Source: Chamaecyparis obtusa (taxonomy: Eukaryota; Streptophyta; Pinopsida; Cupressales; Cupressaceae). Taken from it: DNA of 64,000 bases. The stretch's first letter is position 1. The number at the start of each line of letters is the position of its first letter. The translations under genes were made by a program, and so were the position numbers. Below the pieces are notes generated by a model that worked only from the letters and a program-made list of their open reading frames with translations, was not told where the DNA came from and did not search any database. Shown here piece by piece: positions 22,801 through 34,439 of the stretch. The stretch is from NCBI GenBank assembly GCA_027943335.1, contig BSBK01000765.1:1270001-1334000 (forward strand). Direction: 5' to 3'.

Positions 22801-24846
22801 GATGCCTTACCATTTTTATCCTCTTGTTGTGGGTGTATAGGCGGTTCTTCTTCCAAGGAGTTTTGTTTCTCTCTTTCCAAATATTTGGCTTTGAATGTCC
22901 TCGGGGCTGTGTTAATTGAAGTCCTATCATTTTCAGAATTACTTCCTTTTGCACCATTTGGAGTTGATCTCCCATCGCTCCATTGTTAATTCATTCCTTT
23001 CAAAGTCCTCATAATATCTACCATAGACTTCCTCAAAGTGGATTGAAATTCTCTAGCCAACTATTTGGTTTCAATCTTAATGACCACTTGGAAGCGGGCT
23101 TCCTCATTTCTGTCACCCATAGCTTCTTCTTTTCAAATTTCCCTTCACAAATACCTTATTTCACTATCATTTTTTTGCATCAACTTACATCACCTCACAT
23201 CCATAGGCTAGCAGAAAACCACTGTAATGTCCTATTTTGGATTTAAGGATAATAACAAATTTGGAAACACAAATGATAAACCTGACCAAATTACTTCAAA
23301 TAACAAATAAAATAATATAGACTACTTGCACAAATGACTCAGAAAATTATCCGAGCTTTATATTGAAATAATTTTGATTTCTACAACAATTACAAATCTG
23401 CAACACAATGCACAATCGAACAACTAAACTTTCTTGCAAATCCTTGAAGATCCCAATGTAATTCTTGAGTGAGAATACCCCCAGAACCAAAGGGTTTTTG
23501 TCCACTAATCACAATTTCCTATGGGTTTTCGTCCATAGAAGAAATCATAAACACAGTGCTCCAAAAGATAAAATGGCATAATAATGGATGATCCATAATG
23601 AAATGTTTTCTAAGTTGAATATGTCGCACACCTGAATGATAAAACTAGTTAACAATCCTAAATTGGCACAAATACCCAAATTTGAATTTTCACACATTAT
23701 TACATATCAGGTTAGGCCTAAAGGCCTTATAGAATTTGGAGTTTTGGGGTTTTTCCTTCTCTAATACCAAATTGAGTTGTCTACATATTTTGGAAAGTGG
23801 GCATGATAGGGAAATTGTTTAAGGAAAGAGAATTCCACATGTAGCAATGAAGATGGCAAATTGAAACTTTATAATGCTTACAATATTTCCACTACAAAAG
23901 ATATGATAGTTTTAAAATATAACTAAGATCCACCATCAAAGAAAGGGAATGAGAGTTATTTTATAGAGGTGAAGAAAGAGGAGTTATCTATGCAACTTCA
24001 AGCTTCTATATTTGACACCCTTCATTAGTTTTGCCCATGTGTCAGATATACACTTTAATATGAAGGAATATAGTGACACGTAAGAAAGGAGTTATACTCC
24101 AAGGTTTCATTAGTTAAAGGACAAATGATGTGTAAGATTATCCAAATTAATAACTACAAATTAATGCAAATATATGTCAAAACAAAGATATGCAAGTATT
24201 CTACAGAATTTCTAGAAGCTATCAATGAGAATATTATGTGTCTATATTTGCATTATAATCTTCAAGTAGTAGAATTGTGTTCTACACTCCATGCATTTTA
24301 AGATGGAAAGATATTGAGCTGATATCCTGCCTGTACCATAATGTTGCCTTTGGACTATCGGTTCCTTTCTTTGGTATATTGTTTGTTTGCATCCTAATGG
24401 CTGATGTTGTAATGATTCAGTGATTGTCCAACTAGTTTCTCCAAAATTTAATAAGGACGAAAGGTCCTCAGGAAGGGAGGGTGGGGGGCAGAAATGCAAT
24501 CCTGAAAAGTAACCATTTGATTCTAATATGCACTAAAGATGCAGCTGACGAGATCATGCCAATTTTCCATCCCTTATCTTCTGCCATGCTTTTTCCTCCA
24601 TTTTGGTTTTTAGGTAACCTTTTTGGGTATATTAGGGCAGTGGTCAGAAACTTTGTCTGTAAAGATGGCTATTTTTGTGATTGTGTGCGCTAAATAATCT
24701 TGTACTAAAATTATTGTCAAAGAATTTCATATGTTACTTATATATCTAATCTTAATGTTCGTGCACCACAATGATTTTTTTTTTCAGTTTTATTACTTGG
24801 ACTGTCAGCTTGCAAAGGATCTTACTTGGTTTCATTTGTAATTCAG
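19833..24846 (+). other. Intron between exons A and B (5,014 bp)
   Basis: This runs from GTAAAA at 19833 to AATTCAG at 24846. Its first kilobase is T-rich and looks like ordinary intron. At 22031-22113 a minus-strand purine tract (rc of CCCCCTCTTAAGC) next to a TGTTGGTGTAATAATC start suggests a decayed 3' LTR junction; the phrase TGTGTAAGATTATC recurs at 24131. At 23223 a TGTAATGTCC word may start another LTR piece. I found no protein domains. Short ORFs at 22063-22975 and 24242-24499 are unsupported. Confidence 0.5.
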
Positions 24847-25019
24847 ATTTGGATAGGATATTATTTCCCATACAGCTGCCTGCAACTTATGAAAAAATGG
24901 AATACATGATTCCGATGGAAGCGGATGAAGTCAAAGTTTATCATGAGGCTTTGAAGCATTTTGAAGTTGCACTATCTTCATCCCCACCATTATTAGCAGC
25001 TTTGGTACCATATTTACAG
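24847..25019 (+). CDS. Host gene, internal exon B (TAF1A-like, tentative)
   Basis: The 173-bp exon lies between acceptor TGTAATTCAG and donor TTACAG|GTATGG. Two bases complete the codon begun by exon A (G+AT, Asp); 57 whole codons follow and the exon ends on a codon boundary. The peptide contains LDRILFPIQLPATYEKME, an acidic linker, then VYHEALKHFEVALSSSPP and LAALVPYLQ. That is a helical, TPR-like look consistent with the helical-repeat body reported for TAF1A proteins. An alternative acceptor at 24787 (long T tract then CAG) reads 17 residues in another frame before a stop, and its phase does not fit exon A at 19832. The order with exon C strengthens the call. Confidence 0.65.
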
Positions 25020-25648
25020 GTATGGCAAGCTTCCTATTATCACTGTTCTCGGATACAACTGAATAAAAAAGTAATAATATTCCTGGTTATGATTATTCAC
25101 ATTCATCATAGATGGCCAATTCTAAATGAGTGCGAAACAGATGTTTTCCATTGCGTTCCTTGGTAATTGATATCTTCAACATTCAATCATGATATATAAT
25201 CAGTGTTTCTTCAAGTTTCTAGGATGGGGGGATGTGGGGATGGGGTTTCAGGGACAGGAAGGGGACAGATGTGACATATAATTCTTTTTTTTTGATCTAT
25301 TATGTGACATATGATTTTAATCAAACACAACACTTACTATAAATTTAAAACTTAAAAATATCTATAATGACCAAAGGCTATCCATTTGAATGCACATAAC
25401 AATCAAGTTATATCGTACTGATGAAATGACAAGACAAAGATGATTCATAAACATCATGTAACACTAACACTCCTCATATGTTAGTGACCAAGCAAGTTCA
25501 CAAGCACAACATAAACTAACATTGAATGAAATCACAAACAAGCCATGTTTTGCAACTATATTTAGATATATAGAGGCAGCTTAGAACTGGGATTGGCAAT
25601 ATAAACTGAAACCAATTAATCAAGATTTGATTGGAAAAAATGTAATGT

Positions 25649-26480
25649 TGTAATGTCCCCACTTTCAAATTCTCTAGCAGAGTGGTGGGTACTGTTTTTT
25701 ACAGTCCTCGTCAGTTGGTTCAAAGGGGTTTTTTGATGTCGCCAATGAGCTCAGAGGATGTATTGGAGTTGAATGACACTTTCTGGATTATGCACAACTC
25801 GTCTGAGACTTAATATTTTTAGATGTGTCAGTTTCGACATTGTTCGGCCGGTTGGGAGTCTGGGCTGACTTACTAGTTTTTGCAGTTATCTTCATCGTAA
25901 CAACTATTTTTGGTAGCTGGTCATAGTTTGGTCTCCCCTGAGCTTCAGCATGTAGTATCTTTGGTTTTGGGATTTCTACAGCCGATGTTCGTTGACCATG
26001 CTTTTTATTTTTAGAAAGTCATAGGAGGTTGTCAGCAGGGGCAGTGTATGGGTTTCCATTTTTTTCGTTTCTTTCAGCAGACACTTGGATATTATTATTT
26101 GACAATTAAATTATTAATTATGGTTAAAAGCTTTATAATTAAATAACATTATTATTAAAACTTAAATATAATGTTTAACTTTAATGTTATTTTAGCAAAT
26201 TTAAAGTGGACGTTATGTGGGTGCCTAAATGAGAATTATAAAGTGATTTTATTTTGGCGCCTAGGGAGTTACAAGATTTTAAATAATTTAATAGTGTTTG
26301 ATGTAGATAGTCATCAATTTAGGGAGATATAATGTGGATATAAAAATTAGTTCATAAAGTGACTTTATGTTTATTAAAAATTATATAAGTTGTCACTTAA
26401 TTTTTCTTTGTATTACATATAAAGGAGGCACATTACAAAATTGGAGGAGAGTATGAGAACCCTCTTGAGTTTCTAGTGAT
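25649..26480 (+). mobile_element. LTR fragment of the TGTAATGTCCCC family
   Basis: It starts with TGTAATGTCCCC and runs through G/T-rich and then AT-rich sequence. TATAAAGGAGGCACATTACA near 26420 looks like the promoter/R region of an LTR. There is no 3' end word and no target duplication. The right edge is ill-defined and meets the LINE remnant. It is non-coding and in + orientation, sense to the host intron. Confidence 0.55.
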
Positions 26481-26765
26481 TAGTTACATATCATACTTCG
26501 TATCTAGATCATATATACATCACAAAAAGTGCACTGTCCTGTCATCGTTCATATAAGATTCACATAGATACATTCTGATATATGAGAAAAGGAGATACAA
26601 TGTAAAAGATAGTAATATATTCCAATGGCTGCCTGCATCTGTTGAATTCAAAGGTGCTGGAAGAGTTCCTCCAGATCACTGTCATCACCTTTCCTATCAA
26701 CCACATTGTCAATCCCAGGTCTCTTTCCATCCATTTTAGTTCTTTGTACTCTTTGATGTGTGTAC
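26480..26765 (-). pseudogene. LINE ORF2 C-terminal remnant, distal part
   Basis: This is the continuation of the LINE at 37313-40095. When the 10.5-kb gypsy element and one TGTAC copy are disregarded, the minus-strand frame passes from right flank to left flank without a break (..PCST at 37308 into HIKEYKELKWMERD here). The frame ends near 26556. The region beyond the zinc-binding RT domain in plant LINEs often carries RNase H-like or undefined sequence; I recognise no specific domain here. No poly(A) tail (poly T on +) is visible at the left edge, so the true 3' end is lost or unrecognised. Confidence 0.6.
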
Positions 26766-27067
26766 TGTTTGCCTGCTGGGGTAAACTTAGTAATGCATAG
26801 ACATAGTATAGGAAATGCAACAAATACAGGATATATCAGAGAACAATAGATGCTTTCATTAATTATTCCAGACTGGCAAGTACATTTACATCATAAGGAT
26901 AATACAATAATCTCCCGTGTCCATCCTCCGAGAGGGTATATAAACTACTCGAAGGGCCACGACCGAAACGTCGTGATGCAACGGTTTACCTCTCTGTCAC
27001 TAACGACTGAGGTTAACATAACACTTAATTAACATATTAACTGCTACATTCAAATATCCCGACAACA
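26766..27067 (-). repeat. 3' LTR of the 10.5-kb gypsy element
   Basis: 302 bp, TGTTTGCC..GACAACA on the + strand. It contains GAGAGGGTATATAAACTAC, which holds a TATA-like word when read on either strand, and closely matches 37006-37307. Immediately right of it, TCAT(C)n AAATGGAGATG is the polypurine tract in minus sense. Confidence 0.95.
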
Positions 27068-27205
27068 TCATCCCCCCCCCCAAATGGAGATGAAATACAC
27101 CACATAGAATAAGAAAATCACTGAGAAGGGGCGGAGGGGTGTCCTTGAGGAAGCTGAAGTGCCGCCGTCACCATCAATGCTGCTTCAAGTAGTTCCTGTT
27201 TTCCA

Positions 27206-27644
27206 TCACATCACATTCCTCCGTGCCTGTACCAAACTTGTTTCCAAAACATGCTTTTCAGCTATAGCCTCCACTAACTCTTGTTCAAACAATACTGTCT
27301 CCCGAGCCAATCTAACCTCGATAGCCACCCGTGCCACCTTCTCCACTTCCAACTCCTAGGTACGCTGAGCCAAGTGTCGCTCTACTGCCTCCAACCGGGT
27401 GGTCAGCTCCTTCTGAGCTCTCTATGTATCCACCAAGACAGCCTCATGTCCAGCCAACACCCACTCTGAGTGACTCAAAGTGTAGTACCCCTCTTGAAAG
27501 GCTTGCTCCAGTGCTCTCTCCACTTCTGGCGTGTAGGCACTCCATGCCTGCAGCAGCTTCAGGTCTCATCAACAGGTCACACTCCCCAAAGGTTGATAAC
27601 TGAACTGAATAATTTCCTCGTACCATTCCGATGCCCCAACTCAC
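27206..27644 (-). pseudogene. Hidden accessory ORF of the gypsy element (coiled-coil), broken
   Basis: Between the last integrase-tail copy and the polypurine tract, the minus strand reads a heptad-rich Glu/Ala/Leu/Val stretch: EVERALEQAFQEGYYTLSH, then AQKELTTRLEAVERHLAQR, and finally ELEVEKVARVAIEVRLARET and on to a stop at 27206. Two in-frame TAG codons break it, and an upstream piece (27644 to about 27540) joins by a frameshift. The regular spacing of hydrophobics points to a former coiled-coil protein of about 140 residues. Extra ORFs 3' of integrase are known in Tat/Ogre-type and some other gypsy lineages. The function is unknown. Plus-strand ORFs over the same bases are antisense shadows. 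Confidence 0.6.
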
Positions 27645-28379
27645 AATTGTAGTGTAGCTCCAAAATAAAATGGGGGTCTAGGGGGCAACACCATTTTTGT
27701 GATTTTCTTCCGATACCATATTCTTTCTACCAACTGCTTACGGTGCCTGTGCAAATGGCCAATCACTACCTGCTTATGTCCTTCCCTTCGGTACCATACA
27801 CTATTCAACTGTTCTTTATCTGTTGTCGTCTTTTTTTTTTGCTGAGTACCTTTCCTCTGTGTTTTACTTCTCCTTTCACTCGCGTCTATAAGTACTCCTT
27901 TCCCTACGCTTCTCTCTTATTTATTTTTCCTTTCTCTGCTGTTGGCTTTTCCTTTTCCCTACTATACGAAATGTACGGATGTTTGCGACCTTTCCCATTT
28001 CGTCGTAGGGCCTTCTTCCTGGCTGTATGGACATCTCTATGGACTGTATGACTGTGTAAAAAAATGTGATGGAGATGGCCGCTTTTTCCTTTACCTGCGA
28101 TTGCATAACGTATGACTGTCAACACTTCATCTTCGTAATGTTTTGGGGCCGTATGGTCTTTATATTGTACACATCAAATGAGGGAGATTGTACGGTTTGT
28201 TTTCTTCATAACCTCTGGTCCATATGACACTCCTACTAATTTCTTGGGTTAATATCGTACGGTTTGTTGATCGTACGGTGATTGAGTGCTGTACGGTTGC
28301 TTTTATGCCATTCCTCTTTGGGCTGTGCGATGTCCTCTGATAATTTTTTATTTTATTTTATTATTATTTTTTTCATTAC

Positions 28380-29834
28380 CTTCTGGATGCTTCTCCGGTT
28401 GCCCGTATGGACGGCTCTCAGGTCGCTTTCCTGACCTCTCGAGTCCCTTTCCATCCTCTCAGGTGTTCTTTCCATCCTCTTGAATGTTTTGTCCCTCCTC
28501 TCGGGTCTATCCTCTTCGGGTAAAGTTTCAATTTGGAACCGTTGATGGACTTATGTATCTCTAGTTCGTCGAGAATCCACAACTTGATAGCCCCGTCATA
28601 GCTGACTTCCCAAAATTTTCCTTGCTTAATCTCATTCTTTAGAGTGTACAACCGTTCCCTCAAGCTTTCCCTGTCGGCGAATCTGTTTTCAATGGCAATC
28701 GAAAGGCTTGGAACCATAAATTATAGGGACCACAGTCTCTTGCCCATACATAAGAAGTAGAATAAAGATTTTGAAGGCTGCGGTCTTCCACACGGGATTC
28801 CAATCGTCGCCGACAAGAATGATCTTAGGTTCCTCTTCCTTGCCTAGATTCATTGGTTTGACAAATGACTCCTTATTCTTCATGCGGTTTTGCTCATCAA
28901 ATTTATGTGTTGGGACTTTACTTACTTTTGCATCCCCTTCCGTGTATTCACTATACTCCAGGCGAAATGTTTCTAGCACGTCCTCAATACTTAGTACATT
29001 GCATGCTAGTTGGAAGAGTTCGTAGTCCTCCATTTGCCAGTGGAAGAGACCGTTCAGTGAATCTGCATCATCCTCTGAGTATTCCCCCAATCTTAGCATG
29101 CCTTCACTATTTGGTTCTATTCCGTCCCTTCCTTCATCCCTTCGATCATTTCCACTGTCAGATCTTGAGTTTGAAGAAGAGGCTATCTCTTTGCTCAGCA
29201 TTTGGGTGCGAAGGTTAATGGTGAGCTTCCTCCCCCCATTCTTCATCGAGAGGGTGTTTTTCTTCCAATTGTGGTTTACCTTCGCTGTGACCAACCACCC
29301 TCGACCTAGAATGGCATCGTAACCCTTCTTTTTCAAAGGTATCACCACAAAGTGTAGTACAAATGGTTGCGAGCCAATGGTGACCCGTTGTGCCATCAGC
29401 ATTCTAAGGGGTTAGATACCCTATTGATCGGCGACCAATAAGTTGAAGGTTGGGGGCCACAAGGTTGGCTTGCCCAATTGCTTCCATGTCTCCTCTGGAA
29501 GGACATTCACTCCTGACCCTTTGTCCACTATAGTCTCTGTCAGGATGGTGCCAAGGATGCCCATCTCGAGGACTGCCGGGTACCTTCTGCTGTTAATAGC
29601 AAGTATCATCGGGTCAGTTGCAAACCCTCCGGGGATGTCTGTACATGTGGTACTTGGCTGCATGGCAAAGTTCCCTAGCAGTGTTGTTCCCAAGTGAGGC
29701 ATGGTGTGAAGGAGGTCTTGGAGTTTCACCGTTACCTCTACTTGTAACATTCGTCTCAGAATGTTTTGTTCTGCTTCCCTCCGGCCCAAGGTGGTAGCCA
29801 TGTCCCATGTTTCTTTTTGTACCTTCATCACCAT
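28380..29834 (-). pseudogene. Gypsy protease-to-integrase-tail unit, third copy
   Basis: On the minus strand, a linker (KETWDMATTLGRREAEQNIL) leads to a retropepsin-like region with ETIVDKGSGVNVLPEETW; the catalytic triad D-[ST]-G reads D-K-G. The flap-to-end block (DAILGRGWLVTAKVNHNW) follows, then an acidic linker and a block KIILVGDDWNPVWKTAAFKI. The sequence then jumps to the integrase tail (YGQETVVP). It has a stop near 29418 and a frameshift near 28700. It is the distal copy of a tandem set with a period of about 1.5 kb, and shares the same deletion junction with the other two. Confidence 0.8.
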
Positions 29835-32809
29835 TCCTCTTTGTGCCGTACGACCGTACGATCGTGTGGTGTCTTTTGATAAATTTTTTTATATTTTTTT
29901 ATGTTTTTTTCATTACCTTCTGGATGCTTCTCTGGTCGCCCGGATGGACGGCTCGCAGGTTGTTGCTTGACCTCTCGAGTCCCTTTCCATCCTCTCAGGT
30001 GCTCTTTCCATCCTCTCGGATGTTTTGTCCCTTCTCTCGGGTCCATCCTCTTCGTGTAAGGTTTCAATTTGGACCCGTTGATGGACTCATGTAGCTCCAA
30101 TCCGTCGAGAGTCCACAACTTGACAGCCCCGTCATAGCTGACTTCTCGAAGTTTTCCTGGCTTAATCTCATTCTTTAGAGTGTGCAGTCGTTCCCTCAAG
30201 CTTTCCCTGTCGCCGAGTCTGTTTGCAATGGCGATCCAAAGGCTTGGAACCATAAATTCTACAGGGACCACAGTCTCTTTCCTAAACATAAGAAGGAGAA
30301 TAAAGATTTTGAAGCCTGCGGTCTTCCACACAGGATTCCAATCGTCGCCGACAAGAATGATCTTAGGTTCCTCTTCCTTGCCCAGATTTATTGGTTTGAC
30401 AAACGACTTGTTATTTTTCATGGGGTTTTGCTCATCAAATTTATGCATCGGGACTTTACTTACTTTTGCATCCCCTTCCTTGTATTCGCCGTACTCCGGG
30501 GGAAATGTTTTCAGCATGTCCTCAATACTTAGTACATTGCATGCTGGTTGGAAGAGTTCATAGTCCTCCATTTGCTTGTGGAAGAGACCGTTCAATGAAT
30601 CTGCATCATCCTCTGAGTATACCCCCAATCTTAGCACACCTTCACTAGTCGGTTCTATCCCTTCGATCGTTTCCACTGTCAAACTCTGAGTTTGAAGAAG
30701 TGGCTATCTCTTCGCTCACCATCTGGGTGCGAAGGTCGATGGTGAACTTCCCCCATTCTTCATCGAGAGGGTGTTTTTCTTCCAATTGTGGTTTACGTTC
30801 ACTGTGACCAACCACCCTTGACCTAGAATGGCATCGTAACCCTTCTTTTTCAAAGGTGTCACCACAAAGTGTAGTACAAATGGTTGCAAGCCAATGGTGT
30901 GGTGAACTATAACTGATTGAATACCTGAATGACTTGAAGATTAGTGATTAAGAGATCACCGAGTACTGAAATGATATGTAAGATAATTAAATCAGTCATT
31001 TTTGTTGTCATTGATGTCAACTATTTTTGACAGTACTTATCATGATAGTTGCAAACATCTAAACATTTGTAAAGAGGATAGAAAAGATGAAGAACTGAGA
31101 TATCTACATGGAGGAAGATGGATATGACAGATGAGGTTAAGGAATACTTTGGGTAACTTATTGATGAGTCTATGACTTCATATGGTTGACTTGATTATGT
31201 TGCATTAATCTGTTATGAAGTTTGAAGCAAAACTTAACAAAGCAGTGTGGTCGGTAAATGAAGCACTTCAATATACACCGAGCCAGTGTAGTGTATACCG
31301 AGCAACAGTATTAACCGAGCTTGTGTTTGCCGATGCATTTCTTCGTTAACCAAGTATGGATGAAAGCATTTAATACTTAAGTTTATCTGACAAAAATTGA
31401 TGAGTTGTAAAGTGTTATGATTTCGAGATTGAGGATAAAGTTTGTTACAAGATCCACGACTGAAAAAATTCAGAGAAGATTTAAGGGATGGAATTGAAAC
31501 GTGTTACTGACACAACCGCCGAAGAAAGTTTAAGAGGCAAAATCAATGAAGGAGATTAAGCGGCAAAATCTGATGGTTGATATGAGAACTGTTTATCTGT
31601 CTATATAAGAGATTTCGCGTGAATACAGTTTCATGCATGCCTGATCAGACTGGTTGAAGAAGAACCGAACAGCAGAACAACACCGACCGTCAGAGAGCTT
31701 TTACCGGGTGAAGGTAAGTTGAGGAAGTGAATTGATATATTGATCAGAGGATTTGTATGGGCTTAGAATAGATCTGAACATCTGCAATTTGAGTTGTATT
31801 GTAATCAGATCAACTGCTGTTTCAGTTTAACCATTGATATAGAAAAATCTCACAACCGAGTGGACTTAACCGTCTTATGATATACCCCATGTCATTCAAT
31901 GAATGTACATTGTTATCCTATCAACCCCATAGTGAATGCTGGTTGAACGATAACTGTTAGCCTTAAATCCTCTAACAAGGTCACACCTAATAGTGTGTTT
32001 GTAACCTTTAACAGGGTTTGCTCTTCACCGAGCTCACTTTAGAAGAGTGAAAAGTATTTTGGGTTACCGGTCCCAGGTGGTTTTTCCCTTAACAAGGTTT
32101 CCAAGTTAAATCTTTGTGTTATGTGTTTCTGTGATGATTGATTTGTTGTCATACTTTACATATTGCATATTTGATTTGGTTGGTAATCACTGTGAGTAAT
32201 TAACTGGCAATCGGTAAAGGCACAGACAGTTTAGTATTTTATGTTACCGAGCTGCATAGATTTGTTGAGTTTGTTTAAAGAGATACATTTTGTAATTGGG
32301 ACTAATGGATAACTGATCTAACTGATTCACCCCCCCTCTCAGTTATTCTAACATGGTGACCCATTGTGCCATCAGCCTTCCGAGGGGTTTGATACCCTAC
32401 TGATTGGCATCCAATAAGTTGAAGGTTGGGGGCCACAAGGTTGGCTTGCCCAATTGCTTCCATGTCTCCTCCGGAGGACGTTCACTCCTGACCCTCTGTC
32501 CACTATAGTCTATGTTAGGATGGTGCCAAGGATGCCTATCTCGACGACTGTCGGGTACCTTCCGTTGTTTACAACAAGTATCATCGGGTCAGTTGCAAAC
32601 CCTTCGGGGATGTCCGTATTTGTGGTATTTGGTTGCGTGGTAAAGTTCCCCAACAGTGTCATTCCCAAGTGAGGCATGGTGTGAAGGAGGTCTTGGAGTT
32701 TCACCGGTACCTCTACTTGTAACATTTGTCTCAGAATGTTTTGTTCTGCTTCCCTTCGGCCCAAGGTGGTAGCCATCTCCCACGTTTCTTTTTGTGCCTT
32801 CATCGCCAT
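29828..32809 (-). pseudogene. Gypsy protease-to-integrase-tail unit, second copy (split by a solo LTR)
   Basis: It has the same domain order as its neighbours: protease N-terminal part at 32809-32354, a 1,454-bp solo LTR at 30900-32353, then protease end, acidic linker, the KTAGFKIFILLLM junction and the integrase tail (ESLRERLHTLKNEIKPGKLR, VKLWTLDGLELHESINGSK) in one 284-residue frame (29828-30682). A basic tail after the integrase part runs into the next unit. Without the insertion the unit is about 1.51 kb. Confidence 0.82.
30900..32353 (+). mobile_element. Solo Ty1/copia LTR, 1,454 bp
   Basis: It starts TGGTGAAC and ends TTCTAACA, and is flanked by TGGTG on both sides (30895-30899 and 32354-32358). 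Interrupted gypsy protease sequence resumes exactly afterwards. There is no internal domain, so it arose by LTR-LTR recombination. Order-conserved phrases near 31960-32100 and the C-rich GATTCACCCCCCCTCTCAG near the end match the LTR part at 1-510. It gives the full length of that family and shows a later wave of insertion into the already duplicated gypsy element. Confidence 0.93.
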
Positions 32810-34300
32810 TCCTCTTTGTGCCGTACGGCTGTGCGGTGTGCTCTGATAACTTTTTTTTATATTTTATTATTTTTTTAATCATTACCTTTTGGATGCTTCT
32901 CTGGTTGCCCGTATGGACGGCTCTCAGGTCGCCTGCTTGACCTCTCGAGTCCCTTTCCATCCTCTCAGGTGCTCTTTCCATCCTCTCGGATATTTTGTCC
33001 CTCCTCTTGGGTCCATCCTCTCCGGGTAAGGTTTCAATTTGGAACCGTTGATGGACTCATGTATCTCCAGTCCGTCGAGCGTCCACAACTTAACAGCCCT
33101 GTCGTAGCTGACTTCCCGAAATTTTCTTGGCTTAATCTCATTATTTAGAGTGTGCAGCCGTTCCCTCAAGCTTTCCCTGTCGTGGAGTCTGTTTTATATG
33201 GCAATCCAAAGGCTTGGAACCATAAATTCTACAGGGACCATAGTCTCTTGCCCGTACATAAGAAGTAGAATAAAGATTTTGAAGGCTGCGGTCTTCCACA
33301 TAGGATTCCAATCATCGCCGACAGTAATGATCTTAGGTTCCTCTTCATTGCCCAGATTCATTGGTTTGACAAACAACTCCTTATTCTTCATGGGGTTTTG
33401 CTCATCAAATTTATGTGTTGGGACTTTACTTACTTTTGCATCCCCTTCCTTGTATTCACCGTACTCCAGTTGAAATGTTTCCGGCACGTCCTCAATACTT
33501 AGTACATTGCATGCTGGTCGGAAGAGTTTGCAATCCTCCATTTGCCATTGGAAGTGACCGTTCAATGAATCTGCATCATCCTCTGAGTATTCCCCCAATC
33601 TTAGCACACCTTCACTATTTGGTTCTATTCCGTCCCTTCCTTCATCCCTTCGATTGTTTCCACTATCAGATTCTGAGTCTGAAGAAGAGCATTTGTGTGC
33701 GAAGGTCAATGGTGAACTTCCTCCCCCCATTCTCCATTGAGAGGGTGTTTTTCTTCCAATTGTGGTTTACCTTCACCGTGACCAACCACCCTCGACCCAG
33801 AATGGCATTGTAACTCTTCTTTTTCAAAGGTATCACCACAAAGTGTAGTACAAATGGTTGCGAGCCAATGGTGACCCGTTGTGCCATCAACGTTCTGAGG
33901 GGTTTGATACCATGTTGATTGGCGCCCAATGAGTTGAAGGTTGGGAGCCACAAGGTTGGCTTGCCCAATTGCTTCCATGTCTGCTCCGGAAGGACGTTCA
34001 CTCCTGACCCTCTGTCCACTATAGTCTCTGTCAGGATGGTGCCAAGGATGCCCATCTCGAGGACTGCCGGGTACCTTCCACTATTTACATGTATCAGCGG
34101 GTGAGTTGCAAACCTGCTGGGGATGTCCATACGTGTTGTATTTGGCTGCGTTGCAAAGTTCCTCAACAGTGTCGTTCCCAAGCGAGGCATGGTGTGAAGG
34201 AGGTCTTGGAGTTTCACCGGTACCTCTACTTGTAACATTTGTCTCAGAATGTTTTGTTATGCTTTCCTCCGGCCCGAGGTGGTAGCCATCTCCCATGTTT
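32810..34300 (-). pseudogene. Gypsy protease-to-integrase-tail unit, first copy
   Basis: This copy directly follows the gag zinc knuckles in the element's reading direction. The protease has TETIVDRGSGVNVLPEQTW (catalytic triad reads D-R-G), then the Ser/Asp-rich linker, KIITVGDDWNPMWKTAAFKI and the same abrupt junction into integrase tail sequence (MVPVEFMVPSLWIAI). The tail ends near 32924 in a basic segment. One stop interrupts the linker from gag (near 34259). It is the best reference copy for the triplicated unit. Confidence 0.82.
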
Positions 34301-34439
34301 CTTTTTGTGCCTTCATCGCCTTCTCTATTTCTTCCTTACCCTCCTGCGCCCCTTGTTTTGCTTGTGATCGTGTGATGGCTAGTACCCGCTCATCACTTCT
34401 CGTTCCCTCGATGTTGAGCAAGTTGACCCCGGATTTTGG

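Noticed and set aside
22063..22975. Cluster of minus-strand ORFs of 68-88 codons
   Set aside because: Overlapping frames without recognisable domains. Probably decayed element body next to a possible LTR junction, not enough to call a gene.
23223..24130. Full LTR starting TGTAATGTCC
   Set aside because: Only the start word is clear. No matching end, partner LTR or target duplication, so it is mentioned only within the intron entry.
27159..27652. Plus-strand ORFs of 60-90 codons
   Set aside because: They are antisense to the minus-strand accessory frame and show proline/serine-rich shadow composition.
28771..33813. Many plus-strand ORFs of 60-130 codons that repeat each other
   Set aside because: They mirror the triplicated minus-strand gypsy coding units and have no domain of their own.
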